Shown: piece by piece, positions 19,076 through 30,650 of the stretch
How positions within the stretch are numbered: position 1 is the first letter of the stretch
Layout: each line of letters starts with the position of its first letter
From: JAPPKS01 sp963667895
GTDB taxonomy: Bacteria; Poribacteria; WGA-4E; PCPOR2b
Direction: 5' to 3'
Assembly (NCBI GenBank): GCA_965223985.1
Contig: OZ245030.1
Span: 4,402,001-4,466,000 of the forward strand
Length of the DNA: 64,000 bases
Notes under the pieces: generated by a model
The model's database searches: none
The model's input: the letters and a program-made list of their open reading frames with translations, nothing else
What the model was told of the DNA's origin: nothing
Made by a program: the position numbers and the translations under genes

Positions 19076-19119
19076 TTGACACCAGTTTTCTTTTTTGCTA
19101 AGCTGATAGAATGCTATCA
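19076..19119 (+). promoter_or_regulatory. promoter with overlapping palindromic operator candidate
   Basis: TTGACA (19076-19081) and TAAGCT (19099-19104) are separated by 17 bases. Overlapping the end of the -10 is a perfect palindrome TGATAG-AATG-CTATCA (19104-19119). The half-site CTATCAATG recurs at 19176-19184, still upstream of the PhyH gene at 19237. The rest of the gene-free stretch 18830-19236 shows nothing else. Confidence 0.42.
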
Positions 19120-19236
19120 ATGAAGCCCACTACTGGAAAAAAAAGATGAACCTTGTCAAGAGCAAATGCTTTAGCCTATCAATGCGTTGGTTTTGTTGAA
19201 TCCAGCCCCACCGTGTAATATCGAAGGAGCTTCTCC

Positions 19237-20022
19237 ATGCCTAACTTCAAACTAACACAACAACAACTAAATTTCATGGATACCTTTGGTCATCTGCACT
19301 TTCCCGCTCTGCTTAGTGACCGGATTGACCAGATTATCGAAGCCTTTGAACAAGTTTGGTTGGATTTAGAAATAGAACACCCTGAAACACAGCGTACTTA
19401 CATTGTACCGTTCATCGGACAAAGCGAATATCTCAGTTCGCTCCTTGATGACGATCGAATCGATGGCATTTTCAGCAGCATTCTAGGTGAGGACTATGTG
19501 TACTTGGGTAGTGACGGGAATTTCTACAGCGGTGATAGCGGATGGCATTCCGATGGCGGCTGGCCGCGTCCGATTCGTTACTGCAAGATGGCGTTCTACC
19601 TTGACCCGCTGACTGCTAATACGGGCGCTTTGCGATTCATCCCCGGCAGCCACAGATACGGAGAACTGTACGCTGAGACGATACAGCAGGGGGTTGCTAC
19701 CTTAGGAGAAACCTATGGAATCGATGGTCCCGCTGTTCCCGCAGTTGCAATGGAGACACAGCCGGGAGATGTTGTCATATTCAACCAAGGCTTGAAACAC
19801 GGTTCATGGGGAGGTAGCACGCAGCGTCGCATGTTTACGATTAACTGTAGTTATCGGTATAAAGAAGATCAGATGGATCTTCTGCGGAAAGAGGTCGGCA
19901 TGACAATAGGTCACGGCGGCAGGATTTACGGGGAAAAAATGCTCGCGACAGCAGGCTCACGGCGGCTCGTACATCTTGAACAGCCTTTAGCTATAGCACC
20001 TGACGGCGTGCCTTCGGGCTAG
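19237..20022 (+). CDS. phytanoyl-CoA dioxygenase-like Fe(II)/2-oxoglutarate oxygenase
   Basis: The 261-residue product is a PhyH-family double-stranded beta-helix oxygenase. The iron ligands are visible as H104 and D106 (GWHSDGG) and H188 (LKHGSWGG), with R197/R198 as the likely 2-oxoglutarate contact. The proximal turn GALRFIPGSHR is typical. These enzymes hydroxylate small molecules with 2-oxoglutarate and oxygen; the substrate cannot be read from sequence. GAAGGAG precedes the ATG. A TIM-barrel isomerase gene follows 325 bases later on the same strand, the same gene combination as at 59-60.6 kb. Confidence 0.88.
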   Translation: MPNFKLTQQQLNFMDTFGHLHFPALLSDRIDQIIEAFEQVWLDLEIEHPETQRTYIVPFIGQSEYLSSLLDDDRIDGIFSSILGEDYVYLGSDGNFYSGDSGWHSDGGWPRPIRYCKMAFYLDPLTANTGALRFIPGSHRYGELYAETIQQGVATLGETYGIDGPAVPAVAMETQPGDVVIFNQGLKHGSWGGSTQRRMFTINCSYRYKEDQMDLLRKEVGMTIGHGGRIYGEKMLATAGSRRLVHLEQPLAIAPDGVPSG

Positions 20023-20347
20023 AGCGGTTCGACATAATCACGCTGCCCTAATGATTGGATTGCGCTCTGATAATCTACTCATGTTACCTTGCACAGACGA
20101 GATGTTTAAGCAATTCAATCATGATAATTGGTTCAACTAATCCCATTTGACGGGTAATTGTTTCGAGTGCAATTCTCAACGGACGGTTTTTCGTTCTAGC
20201 AGCCATAGAATTCTAGTTTGTGTCTGCGTTAGCCGTTTCAACCGTCGTGATTATCTTTAGACGCCCTATCTGCTGCTGTAAGTGGCTGCGGGACGATAAC
20301 ACACTAGTTCTGAATAAGTTACACTGTGGCAACAAGGAAAACAAACT
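20023..20347 (+). other. gene-free stretch between PhyH and TIM-barrel genes
   Basis: No coding region or clear terminator is visible. An AAGGA ribosome site lies at its right end before the ATG at 20348. Confidence 0.55.
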
Positions 20348-21175
20348 ATGCAATTCATTATGTTCACAAAACATCTAGTAGGTCTAGATATTCTCAACAT
20401 AATCAAAGCGCTACAATCAATTGGTGTATTAGGAGCAGATCTTTGCGTTCGCCCCGGTTATCCAGTGAATCCCGAAAATGCCGAGAGACAACTGCCTGTG
20501 GCCGCCGAACAATTCAGGAATGAAGGGTTATCAATACCACTTGTGACGGCGCCAACCGGTTTTACGGATCCAGAACAAGCAGACCTCCAGCGCCTATATT
20601 CAGCTTGTGCGAAAGCGGGTGTCCCCAATATAAAACTTGGCTACTGGAAATGGTCGAAGGATAAAGGAGGGTATTGGGCGATTGTAGACCAAATTCGCAG
20701 GCAGCTTGAATGTCTTCAGGAACTTTCTGTGAAATATCGGATCAAGACTTGTATACACAATCACTCTGGATGCATAATGGGACTGAACTCGTCCGCGGTG
20801 ATGCACCTCGTTAAAGGATTCGATTCTTGCCACGTAGGAGTTTTCGCTGATACAGGTCATCTCTCAGTCGTCGGTGAACCGATCGATATGGCGCTAGATA
20901 TCGTTAAAGATTACCTTGCAGTAGTAGCGTTCAAGGATATGATGCGTCAGCCAGGAATGCGCGAGGGTTGTCGAGTTGTTCGAATGGGGCACGGCTTCGT
21001 GGACTGGGAGACAACATTACATACTCTCCTGGAAACTCATTTTAGCGGTCCTATCAGTTTCCATAGTGAGTATAGTGGGAGATCGGCAGAAACAGTCATT
21101 GACATGGCGCGCAGTGATGTCGAATTTATCAATGCGCTGCTTGAAAAGATAGGCAAATCGGAGTATGAAACATAA
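20348..21175 (+). CDS. sugar phosphate isomerase/epimerase-like TIM barrel
   Basis: The 275-residue product belongs to the xylose-isomerase-like/AP-endonuclease-2 superfamily. Metal-ligand segments are in place: IHNHSG near residue 138, the ADTGHL motif near 168, the FKDM segment near 198, GHGFVDWE near 218 and FHSEY near 237. Members isomerise or epimerise sugars and inositols, and many process keto-sugars. It follows a PhyH oxygenase gene. It is only distantly like the two paralogous TIM-barrel proteins at 54 and 60 kb. Confidence 0.83.
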   Translation: MQFIMFTKHLVGLDILNIIKALQSIGVLGADLCVRPGYPVNPENAERQLPVAAEQFRNEGLSIPLVTAPTGFTDPEQADLQRLYSACAKAGVPNIKLGYWKWSKDKGGYWAIVDQIRRQLECLQELSVKYRIKTCIHNHSGCIMGLNSSAVMHLVKGFDSCHVGVFADTGHLSVVGEPIDMALDIVKDYLAVVAFKDMMRQPGMREGCRVVRMGHGFVDWETTLHTLLETHFSGPISFHSEYSGRSAETVIDMARSDVEFINALLEKIGKSEYET

Positions 21176-22310
21176 CGCGCAACTAGACCCGGTTTTGAAA
21201 AGAAGGATTCACTGAGAGAATTTACTTTTTGGAAATGTAGAGCGTTAAGATTCAAGAAAGAACTAATGATAAAGCGTAAGTGAATAACCGTACAAAAGTA
21301 TGTTACTTATGTTTCTTACTTTGCAGAACCAACTCTTATCCTAGGTCGGTAATCACCCGATCTAGTTGGTCGGCGGCAAGTCAGGTTTGTTAAAGCAGAC
21401 CTCCGCTTCTACTTATTCAGATTAGTCTTCGTTTTGGATCGCCACCGTCAGTATAAGTCTAGTGTTGCAGCAGCAATCTGCAGCTTTCTATCGTTCAGTC
21501 AAACAACAATAAAATAACCGTTAGGAGCTACGCACTTCAGCTTGTACCCGCGCTATTAAATTGTGCGTCTCCCGCAACTGAATTAAACCTACAATGCGTG
21601 CTAATGTGAAAGAGGTAAGTGAAGGGTTCAGGCAAGAAGACTATCGATTTACCCGTCAACGCCGGTTTTTCTTCGAAGGAGTGTGGCGGCAGCAATATCA
21701 CGTGAGCGTTTGGAAGATTGACTCGCCAAGCAGTGGGAGGAAGAGCCGCATACGCAGATAATCGAACGCGACTTAGGCACGAACGGTTTGCCGGGCAATA
21801 CCCACCTGTTGCACGTCAGTGCGACGGAGACATGGTGGACATCGCTCCCGGTTCAGCTTGCTAGCATGGCTGAAGGAAGTTCATAACAATTACGACTCAC
21901 CCACTCCAGCACGTAGGTTGGTGTGTTGGTACATTAATGAACGAGTGAACTAACGAACGACAAAATATTTACAGAAGTCAGGTAGGTGATTTACTATCGG
22001 AGTTACCCTTTGCCGTTACACAATTGAGTGCGAACGGCAAGGATACATGGAGGCTGCTCCATATTTGTTGAAGGGCTTGTTAGGCAAAGTCTAACAAGCG
22101 TTTAAGAATCCCCATCCTCTAGAGTCTGTTTTAGAAGTAGGTGTGATGGTGATCTTCTGTCATTTTAGGGGCAAAATCAACCGATTCTAGGGCATTTACC
22201 CAAAACAATGACAAATTTCAGAGATTCATTTGAATTTTTCAAACAGATTCTTAACGGGGAGTACGTCAAAGAATAGGTTGGAAAAAATACAGAACACGAT
22301 TGGAGGAAAT
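21176..22310. other. long stretch without an intact gene upstream of katG
   Basis: The stretch holds one decayed coding remnant (listed separately) and a 9-base stem-loop (CTAGGTCGG / CCGATCTAG with one G-T pair) near 21341-21366. I see no intact gene, RNA gene or recognisable mobile element. Confidence 0.5.
21599..21886 (+). pseudogene. decayed coding remnant, family unknown
   Basis: One frame ending at TAA 21884-21886 reads as protein-like text (ERLED, stop, then LAKQWEEEPHTQIIERDL... NTHLLHVSATETWWTSLPVQLASMAEGSS). Upstream a different frame reads FRQEDYRFTRQRRFFFEG, so at least one stop and one frameshift would be needed to join them. I do not recognise the family, and it may be chance. 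Confidence 0.3.
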
Positions 22311-24497
<2,187 letters not shown>

Positions 24498-24516
24498 TTT
24501 CTGCGAGGTAGGGGAG

Positions 24517-24545
24517 GTGGGAGCGTGGAACCCCCACGCTCCCAC
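24517..24545 (+). terminator. strong hairpin after katG
   Basis: A perfect 12-base-pair G+C-rich stem (arms 24517-24528 and 24534-24545, GTGGGAGCGTGG) with a 5-base loop lies 20 bases after the katG stop. There is no T-run, so it may protect mRNA or end transcription with help. Confidence 0.5.
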
Positions 24546-24702
24546 TGCTCTCCAATTCGATCCGTAGGGTCGCCGCCACACACACTGCTTGTTATCCCGA
24601 TTGGCTTGACCCGATTCACCGAATATAGCGCGAATGTGCTACGACTACTTCTCTGTTCGTTGACAGGACATATCTATTGATTCATCGATTGTGTTTACAA
24701 TA

Positions 24703-25464
24703 TTATATCTCCACAACCAAGCCGTCATAGGCAAGTTCAACGCCTTCAGGTAGTCGCGAATTTGTATCATGATGTTCTACATCGTGGCTCATGTGGACAA
24801 AGTAGGTTCGTTGCGATTTGAGTTGTTCCACGATTTTTAATGATTCTGGAATGGTGAAATGAGTTGGATTAGGCGGTGACCACCGTAGGGCGTCGAGCAC
24901 TAGAAGGTCTAGACCTCGCATCAGATCCATTGACTCGGGCGGGATTTGGTTGCAATCTGTTGCATACGCAAAGTTTCCAATCCGAAACCCTAGCACCTCT
25001 GTCTTCCCATGCTGCAGATTAAGTGGAATGACCTCAACGCCAAATAGTTGAAAATCTCCTTGAATTTGCACCAGTTCTAGTTGCGGGATACCGACGCCGA
25101 GATGCTGATATTTAAATGCGTAATGAAAAACAGCACGGATGCGTTCAACGGTTTTGGGACTTCCGTAACAAGGGATTACTGTGTCTTGCAACGCAGTATA
25201 TGCGCGGACGTCATCGAGTCCGTGCAAATGATCTGCATGAGAATGTGTGAATAAGATAGCGTCGACACGTTCTACGCCGCATCGGAGAGCTTGGATTCGC
25301 AGTTCAGGCGAGGTATCAACGAGGATGTTTCTGTCGTTGAAAGTAACGACTATGGAAGGGCGAGTTCGTTGATTTTTGGTCTCTGTTGATGTGCATACGT
25401 TACAACGGCATGCGATCACAGGCACACCGTGCGATGTGCCCGTTCCTAGAAACGTAATTTTCAT
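24703..25464 (-). CDS. PhnP-like metallo-beta-lactamase-fold phosphodiesterase
   Basis: Starting at ATG 25464 (AGGAG upstream), the product is 253 residues. It has the N-terminal LGTGTSHGVP motif, a Cys-rich structural zinc site (CRCNVC), the metal motif THSHADHLHGLDD, and a late HMSHDVEHH segment, the pattern of the PhnP cyclic phosphodiesterase branch. No phosphonate genes are present, so the true substrate is open. Its ATG overlaps the stop of the preceding zinc-ribbon gene by one base, and that gene in turn overlaps nfo. Confidence 0.85.
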   Translation of the reverse strand: MKITFLGTGTSHGVPVIACRCNVCTSTETKNQRTRPSIVVTFNDRNILVDTSPELRIQALRCGVERVDAILFTHSHADHLHGLDDVRAYTALQDTVIPCYGSPKTVERIRAVFHYAFKYQHLGVGIPQLELVQIQGDFQLFGVEVIPLNLQHGKTEVLGFRIGNFAYATDCNQIPPESMDLMRGLDLLVLDALRWSPPNPTHFTIPESLKIVEQLKSQRTYFVHMSHDVEHHDTNSRLPEGVELAYDGLVVEI

Positions 25465-25661
25465 CAACGCTCCTGCAACCTTTTCTTCCTTGGAAATACC
25501 ATCCCGCATTCTGGACAATCGGAGGTATATGAGCGGATAGCAAAGCCGCACTTACGGCAAATTCGCTTGGTCTGATAACGAGAAATTAAAACCACGCCTA
25601 AAAAAACGGTGAGCAATATCGTGACTTCCCAGAACCCAATGGACACTTTAAACCCTTTCAA
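25464..25661 (-). CDS. small membrane protein with zinc ribbon
   Basis: The 65-residue product has one membrane helix (VTILLTVFLGVVLIS) followed by a zinc ribbon CRKCG...CPECG and a basic tail. It overlaps nfo by 4 bases at its start (ATGA) and the PhnP-like gene by 1 base at its end, so its expression is coupled to both. The family is not recognised; a membrane-tethered nucleic-acid or protein-binding finger is possible. Confidence 0.75.
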   Translation of the reverse strand: MKGFKVSIGFWEVTILLTVFLGVVLISRYQTKRICRKCGFAIRSYTSDCPECGMVFPRKKRLQER

Positions 25662-26500
25662 CTCGGTTGTAATTTCCTCAACACTGCAAGATTAGTTGCA
25701 TGCATCTCTTTCATCTTCGGTGTTTCGATAATTGCCGGGACGTTCTCAAATCGAGAATCGTTGACGAGGCGTTGAAAGGGAGGAATACCGAGATTTCCCT
25801 CGCCGATGTGATCGTGGCGATCCACGCGGCTGTTATACGCCGATTTGGCGTCGTTGAGGTGGAACGCAATCAATCGATCTAAGCCGATAATCTGGTCAAA
25901 ACGCTCAAATGTTTGGTTATAGTCCGTTTCCGTACACAAGTTATAGCCTGCTGCAAAGACGTGACACGTATCGAAGCAGACCCCCATCTTTTCGGGATAT
26001 TTCGACATGTCGATAATCTGGCGCAAATGCTCGAAACAGTAGCCTAAATTCGTTCCTTGTCCCGCTGTCGTTTCCAACAAGATTACCACATCCCCATTTG
26101 TCACTTGTTCAAGGACTAGATTGAGACTATCACTTAACACCTGCAAGCCTATGGCTTCCCCTAATCCGAGATGTGCCCCAAGATGCGTCACGATGTAACG
26201 AATATTCAAGCGAGCTGCGAGTTGCAATTGAAAAATGAACTGCTCGCGGGAGTTCTCAAGCACATCCATCTTTGGAGAAGCGAGATTGGTGAGATGGATG
26301 TCGTGGATAAACACTTCTTGGATAGAAGATTCACACCGGCGTTCAATGAACAAGTCTATTTCGGCTTCGCCGGGTACTTTTCCAGCCCACTGGTTCGGGC
26401 TCTTAAGAAAGATTTGGATAGCATCGCACCCCAAGTCATCCCCACTAGAAATCGCATTGTGTAAACCACCGGCGGTGGAAACGTGAGCACCAAGCATCAT
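25658..26500 (-). CDS. nfo: endonuclease IV (AP endonuclease)
   Basis: The 280-residue product cuts DNA 5' to abasic sites in base excision repair. The family metal-ligand motifs are all present: GAHVSTAGG at the start, HLGAH, LETTAGQGTNLG, FDTCHVFAAGY, HLNDAK, DRHDHIGEGNLG, and IIETPK near the end. Length is normal. It is the first gene of a tightly overlapping three-gene operon. Two of the operon's three products are predicted phosphodiester hydrolases. Confidence 0.96.
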   Translation of the reverse strand: MMLGAHVSTAGGLHNAISSGDDLGCDAIQIFLKSPNQWAGKVPGEAEIDLFIERRCESSIQEVFIHDIHLTNLASPKMDVLENSREQFIFQLQLAARLNIRYIVTHLGAHLGLGEAIGLQVLSDSLNLVLEQVTNGDVVILLETTAGQGTNLGYCFEHLRQIIDMSKYPEKMGVCFDTCHVFAAGYNLCTETDYNQTFERFDQIIGLDRLIAFHLNDAKSAYNSRVDRHDHIGEGNLGIPPFQRLVNDSRFENVPAIIETPKMKEMHATNLAVLRKLQPS

Positions 26501-26954
26501 GATGTTATACTTAGCCTCCCCATTTTTCAGTAGTGGTGTCTCTCATCAGGGTATATTCGGCAGGTTGGATGAAGGCGTTGAAGTCATTGTCATGCCACGT
26601 GAAGATTCATTTTGCAAATGAAGCACACCATGACGATCTAAAGCCGTTTTACTTCCAGCCTGCAAAGCACTCGAAATCCTGAACTCACGTTAACGTCTAA
26701 TCAATGATTGGCAGCAATATCGCAGCCTCTCATGGCAAACTAAAGCGCCAAGGTGGCATTTTACTTGTTTTTTGAACGCCAGTCAACAGAAATCCCTCGG
26801 TTCTCATGTTTTTTTTCAAACACTGCCATTAACCCGTGTCATTACTGGATTTTTTCTTGACAGATTCATAAACGCACAGTATAATTGGGCGAATTTCAGT
26901 CATAACAGTGAAAATTGAAACGTTCTTAACTCAAATTACTTAGGAGAATGTAAC
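26501..26954. other. gene-free stretch between nfo and hup
   Basis: This is the divergent intergenic region. Apart from the hup promoter at its right end I see no gene or RNA. Confidence 0.55.
26857..26885 (+). promoter_or_regulatory. consensus sigma70 promoter of the HU gene
   Basis: TTGACA (26857-26862) and TATAAT (26880-26885) are perfect consensus hexamers with a 17-base spacer. They give a leader of about 60 bases before the hup start codon, which fits a highly expressed DNA-binding protein. Confidence 0.85.
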
Positions 26955-27236
26955 ATGGCTAGATTAACCAAGCAAGACGTAGTTAACAGCGTTGCTGATT
27001 CTACAGGATTGAGCAAAAAAGATGCGAATACAGCGATTGATGCCGTCGTTGAAACTATCCAACACGCGCTATCTAGCGGTGATTCTGTCGGGCTGATTGG
27101 CTTTGGTACTTTTGAAGTCGCAACAAGAGCAGCCCGCGAAGGCCGCAATCCCCAAACAAACAAAAAAATTCGCATTCCATCAAAGAACGTTCCCCGGTTT
27201 AAGCCTGGCAAAGGCCTTAAGGAAGCTTGTTCTTAA
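26955..27236 (+). CDS. hup: HU-family DNA-binding protein
   Basis: The 93-residue product is a histone-like HU protein that bends and compacts DNA. The conserved regions are present: LTKQDVVNSVADSTGLSKKDA in the dimerisation helices (here A for the usual position), the GFGTFEV strand, the GRNPQT arm tip, and the KNVPRFKPGKGLKE C-terminus. TAGGAGAATG precedes the ATG. It stands alone behind a consensus promoter. Confidence 0.96.
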   Translation: MARLTKQDVVNSVADSTGLSKKDANTAIDAVVETIQHALSSGDSVGLIGFGTFEVATRAAREGRNPQTNKKIRIPSKNVPRFKPGKGLKEACS

Positions 27237-27854
27237 GTTGTAAATGGAGTTCCAACCTATCGAAAATTGGGGTCTTTTGGACGTATGTTGTCGTTCTGTT
27301 AATGGTACCAATTGGTATCTTAAACTATGCCAAAGCAGTTCTACCCCAAGACGTTGGTTTGCATACTCTAGGTGGCCACTTGGGTTAGTTATTAAGTCGG
27401 CAGCAGTCATCATAGACCTTTTAATTTTGTTAAACAGTCTGTCAAGATGCATCGCAGGTGTCATGGTGATTGTTGCCACCTTATCATCTGCACACTTACA
27501 CTTCCAGCCAATTTTTCATTTCAAGAGAAACCTTTCGAAATTTTTATCCTCGCCGGAATTTTATTCTTAACAGAGGAGACATACATTCTCAATTAGGTTA
27601 GTCCCCCCCTTGTATATCGATCTAGTGGTGGTTGAGCCGAATAGGAGTGTTTATAACCGTTTATTAAAGGAATCGGTGCACAAAGCAAAACCCTATCTAC
27701 AGACGACGATTCTTGCATTGGGAAGCTTATGACTTGTCACAAAACGAACAGGGCGTTACATCTATAGTTAGCTCTACTGAAAAAACAATAGAGTGATCAG
27801 AAGAAAAATCGGTGTCGATCTCACCAGTTAAGACACTTAAGGGAGCACAGTTAT
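27237..27854. other. gene-free stretch between hup and moxR
   Basis: A 108-codon open frame at 27244-27570 has no ribosome site, odd composition and no family features, so I do not call it. I see no RNA gene. Confidence 0.5.
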
Positions 27855-28877
27855 TTGAATACTTCAAACTCTCTGGATGTGCCAGACGCAGATTTAGAAG
27901 CAGCATCGTTCTTGAGAACGGCGCGAGAATCCATTCTGCGTGAGTTCAAAAAACGGATTGTCGGTCAGGAAGAGGTGATTGATGAGTTATTGATAGCTCT
28001 TTTTTCACAGGGACATTGCTTACTAGTTGGGGTGCCTGGACTAGCAAAGACACTTCTCATTAACAGCCTCGCCGAAATTTTAGACCTCCAATTTAATCGC
28101 ATTCAATTCACACCGGATCTCATGCCCTCGGACATCATTGGAACAGACATAATTCAGGAGGATACGGAAACAGGGGGCCGGTTATTCAGATTTATAAAAG
28201 GTCCGGTTTTTTCAAACATCCTGCTTGCGGACGAGATTAACCGTACGCCGCCCAAAACGCAAGCCGCATTGTTGCAGTCGATGCAGGAATATAAAGTTAC
28301 AGCAGGTGGGGTGACTTATCCGCTGGACTTGCCCTTTTTCGTACTTGCAACCCAGAACCCGATTGAACAAGAGGGAACCTATCCGCTGCCGGAGGCGCAG
28401 TTGGATCGGTTTATGTTCAATATCTACATTGACTATCCTAATGCCGCTGCTGAAAAGCAGATTGTCATGACAACAACTTCCGACTATGACCCGATGTTGG
28501 AACCGGTTATCACCGGCGAAGACATCCTTCTGCTGCAAAAGATTGTGAGAAAGGTGCCAATCGCAGAATCTATAGTTGATTACGCCGTTGCATTGAGTCG
28601 TGGTTCACGTCCTAACAATCCCGAGGCGCCCGATTTCATCAAAGATTGGGTGAACTGGGGTTCAGGACCGAGGGCGTCCCAATATCTCGTATTAGGCGCG
28701 AAAGCGCGGGCAATCATGCATAGTCGTTATCATGTCTCTCATGACGATATAAAAGCTGTTGCCAAACCTGTTTTACGGCACCGAATCTTAACAAATTTCA
28801 ACGCCGAAGCTGACGGAATCACGAGCCTTGATATCATCGATCGGTTGTTGGAAATTATTGAGCCGCCAGCGCTCTAG
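27855..28877 (+). CDS. MoxR-family AAA+ ATPase
   Basis: The 340-residue product has Walker A GVPGLAKT (residues 55-62 region), Walker B ILLADEINRTPPKTQAALL, the sensor stretch ATQNPIEQEGTYPLPEAQLDRF, and the C-terminal lid domain typical of MoxR. These ATPases act as chaperone-like remodellers, often for VWA-domain partners. The start is TTG at 27855 with AGGGAG upstream. In many genomes moxR is followed by DUF58 and BatA genes; here holA follows instead, and a BatA-like gene lies about 14 kb away. Confidence 0.93.
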   Translation: MNTSNSLDVPDADLEAASFLRTARESILREFKKRIVGQEEVIDELLIALFSQGHCLLVGVPGLAKTLLINSLAEILDLQFNRIQFTPDLMPSDIIGTDIIQEDTETGGRLFRFIKGPVFSNILLADEINRTPPKTQAALLQSMQEYKVTAGGVTYPLDLPFFVLATQNPIEQEGTYPLPEAQLDRFMFNIYIDYPNAAAEKQIVMTTTSDYDPMLEPVITGEDILLLQKIVRKVPIAESIVDYAVALSRGSRPNNPEAPDFIKDWVNWGSGPRASQYLVLGAKARAIMHSRYHVSHDDIKAVAKPVLRHRILTNFNAEADGITSLDIIDRLLEIIEPPAL

Positions 28878-28949
28878 GCTTTTAGTTCACAACTACAAAC
28901 TTATTGGGTCAGTAAGCGCGCGATTTACCAAAATAAGCCATCAATTATA

Positions 28950-30353
28950 ATGAAACGGCAACCACAACCCTCAATACCAAACACCCTAAAGGAGATTCAA
29001 GGCGGTAAGGTTTACCCAGTTTATCTGCTATGTGGAGAGGAAAGATTCCTAATTGAGAACACCCTCAAGCAAATGCTGGACCGCCTCCTAGAACCAACGA
29101 CTCGTGACTTTAACCTAAATTTCCTTGATGGACTAGAAGCCTCCGCCCGCGACATTTTGAGCGCGGTAGAGGTCTACCCCGTGATGTCTGATTGGCGCGT
29201 CGTCGTCGTGCGCGAAGCAACAGTTTTCAATGCACACAAGGGACCGTCACAACTGGATTTGGTACGAAACGCCATTGAAGCTTTCAACTTGCATCCGCGT
29301 AAGGGAATCGCGTTGATATCCAAGGCTCTGGACGTTTCAGCGCAGGAAATCGCCAATCGAAGCAGCAATTTCGAGAGCGCAATGAACCATTTCATCGAAC
29401 GATACCAGGATAGCTTGATCCCGGAAGATCTCGAATTTATCCAGAATATACCACAATTTACCTCGCAGATTGATGAGTTGAATTACATACCCGAAGCTAC
29501 CAATGATGCTGAGTTGTTAATCGAATGGCTTGAAGGCGAATTGCCAAAATCTAGCGTTTTGATTTTTACCTTTAACGGTAGCGTTGATGCACGGAGCCGG
29601 CTGGTCAAAGCAATTAATCGCGTAGGGAGATATGTTTCATTTGCACCATTGGAATCGGGGCAATCATTACGAAACGATAAGCTGTTTCAGGATGTTACGA
29701 GAAAACTCGAAGGATCTGGGAAGAAGATAACTCCCGGCGCTTTTAACCTCCTGCGAAAACGAACAGGTAACAATATGAGCTTAATCTTTGAGGAACTTGA
29801 TAAGCTCATCGCCTTTGTTGGAGAGAAAGAACATATCGACGAAAGGGATATCCAAACACTAGTGGCTCACAGCAGCTTTGATGGTATCTTCGCCCTGACA
29901 GATGCGATTGGAAAAAAATCTACTAGCCAGGCATTGTCCAGCCTTCACAGCGTATTGAATAGCGGTGAGCCGCCGATTAAAGTGAACGCATTGATTGCCC
30001 GCCAAATACGGCTCTTGCTTCAGGCAAAATTACTCGTTGAGAAGGGTAACCTGAAGTCAACTGTGGTACGACTGAGTTACCAAACTTTCGTGGATACCGA
30101 TTTCAAGCTACTCTCTGGGAAATTGTCTAATCTACTGCCTCAGTCCGCACAAATCAACCTCTTCAAACAGAACCCTTATGCAGCTTATAAAGTGATTCAA
30201 TCCATTCCCTACTTTGGTACTGAGGAGTTAATTCAAGCGTTGGAAAAGACGCTCGATGCAGATATTCAACTCAAAAGTAGTAATTTGGATGCAGAATCGA
30301 TATTGGAACAACTAGTGTATGAGCTTTGCTCCAAATCATCAGTCAGAAAATAG
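28950..30353 (+). CDS. holA: DNA polymerase III delta subunit
   Basis: The 467-residue product is the clamp-loader delta subunit, which opens the sliding clamp. Family features are PVYLLCGEERFLIE at the start, DFNLNFLDG, the SVLIFTFNGSVDARSRLVKAI segment, and the C-terminal ALIARQIRLLLQAKLL helix. It is about 120 residues longer than usual, with an insert at roughly residues 125-190 (from NRSSNFESAMNHF to EATNDAEL) that breaks the N-terminal AAA-like domain. The start ATG lacks a clear ribosome site. Confidence 0.87.
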   Translation: MKRQPQPSIPNTLKEIQGGKVYPVYLLCGEERFLIENTLKQMLDRLLEPTTRDFNLNFLDGLEASARDILSAVEVYPVMSDWRVVVVREATVFNAHKGPSQLDLVRNAIEAFNLHPRKGIALISKALDVSAQEIANRSSNFESAMNHFIERYQDSLIPEDLEFIQNIPQFTSQIDELNYIPEATNDAELLIEWLEGELPKSSVLIFTFNGSVDARSRLVKAINRVGRYVSFAPLESGQSLRNDKLFQDVTRKLEGSGKKITPGAFNLLRKRTGNNMSLIFEELDKLIAFVGEKEHIDERDIQTLVAHSSFDGIFALTDAIGKKSTSQALSSLHSVLNSGEPPIKVNALIARQIRLLLQAKLLVEKGNLKSTVVRLSYQTFVDTDFKLLSGKLSNLLPQSAQINLFKQNPYAAYKVIQSIPYFGTEELIQALEKTLDADIQLKSSNLDAESILEQLVYELCSKSSVRK

Positions 30354-30650
30354 CGACAGGATCGGAAATTGCGACACCCGAAAACGTCGTCCAATCCTAG
30401 GCCTCAATCGCTTCTGTTATGACGTTGTTCCAAATAGATATGTTGTGGCAGGCTCAACGGTTTATTCGGCGACTCCGGCTCCGAATCTTGACTGATGCGA
30501 TTGTTGTTGACGCCGATTCTGACAGGCAGTACCTTATCTTAGTTGGAAAAATAAGCGATGGCAACTCGTTACCACTTTATTGTTTCTTGTATGAGAGTTT
30601 CAGCAAAGAAATGGATCTTCAAGATACAATCTGACACAGGGGATATCCCG

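Noticed and set aside
27244..27570. 108-codon open frame after hup
   Set aside because: No ribosome site, unusual composition, no family pattern; most likely chance.
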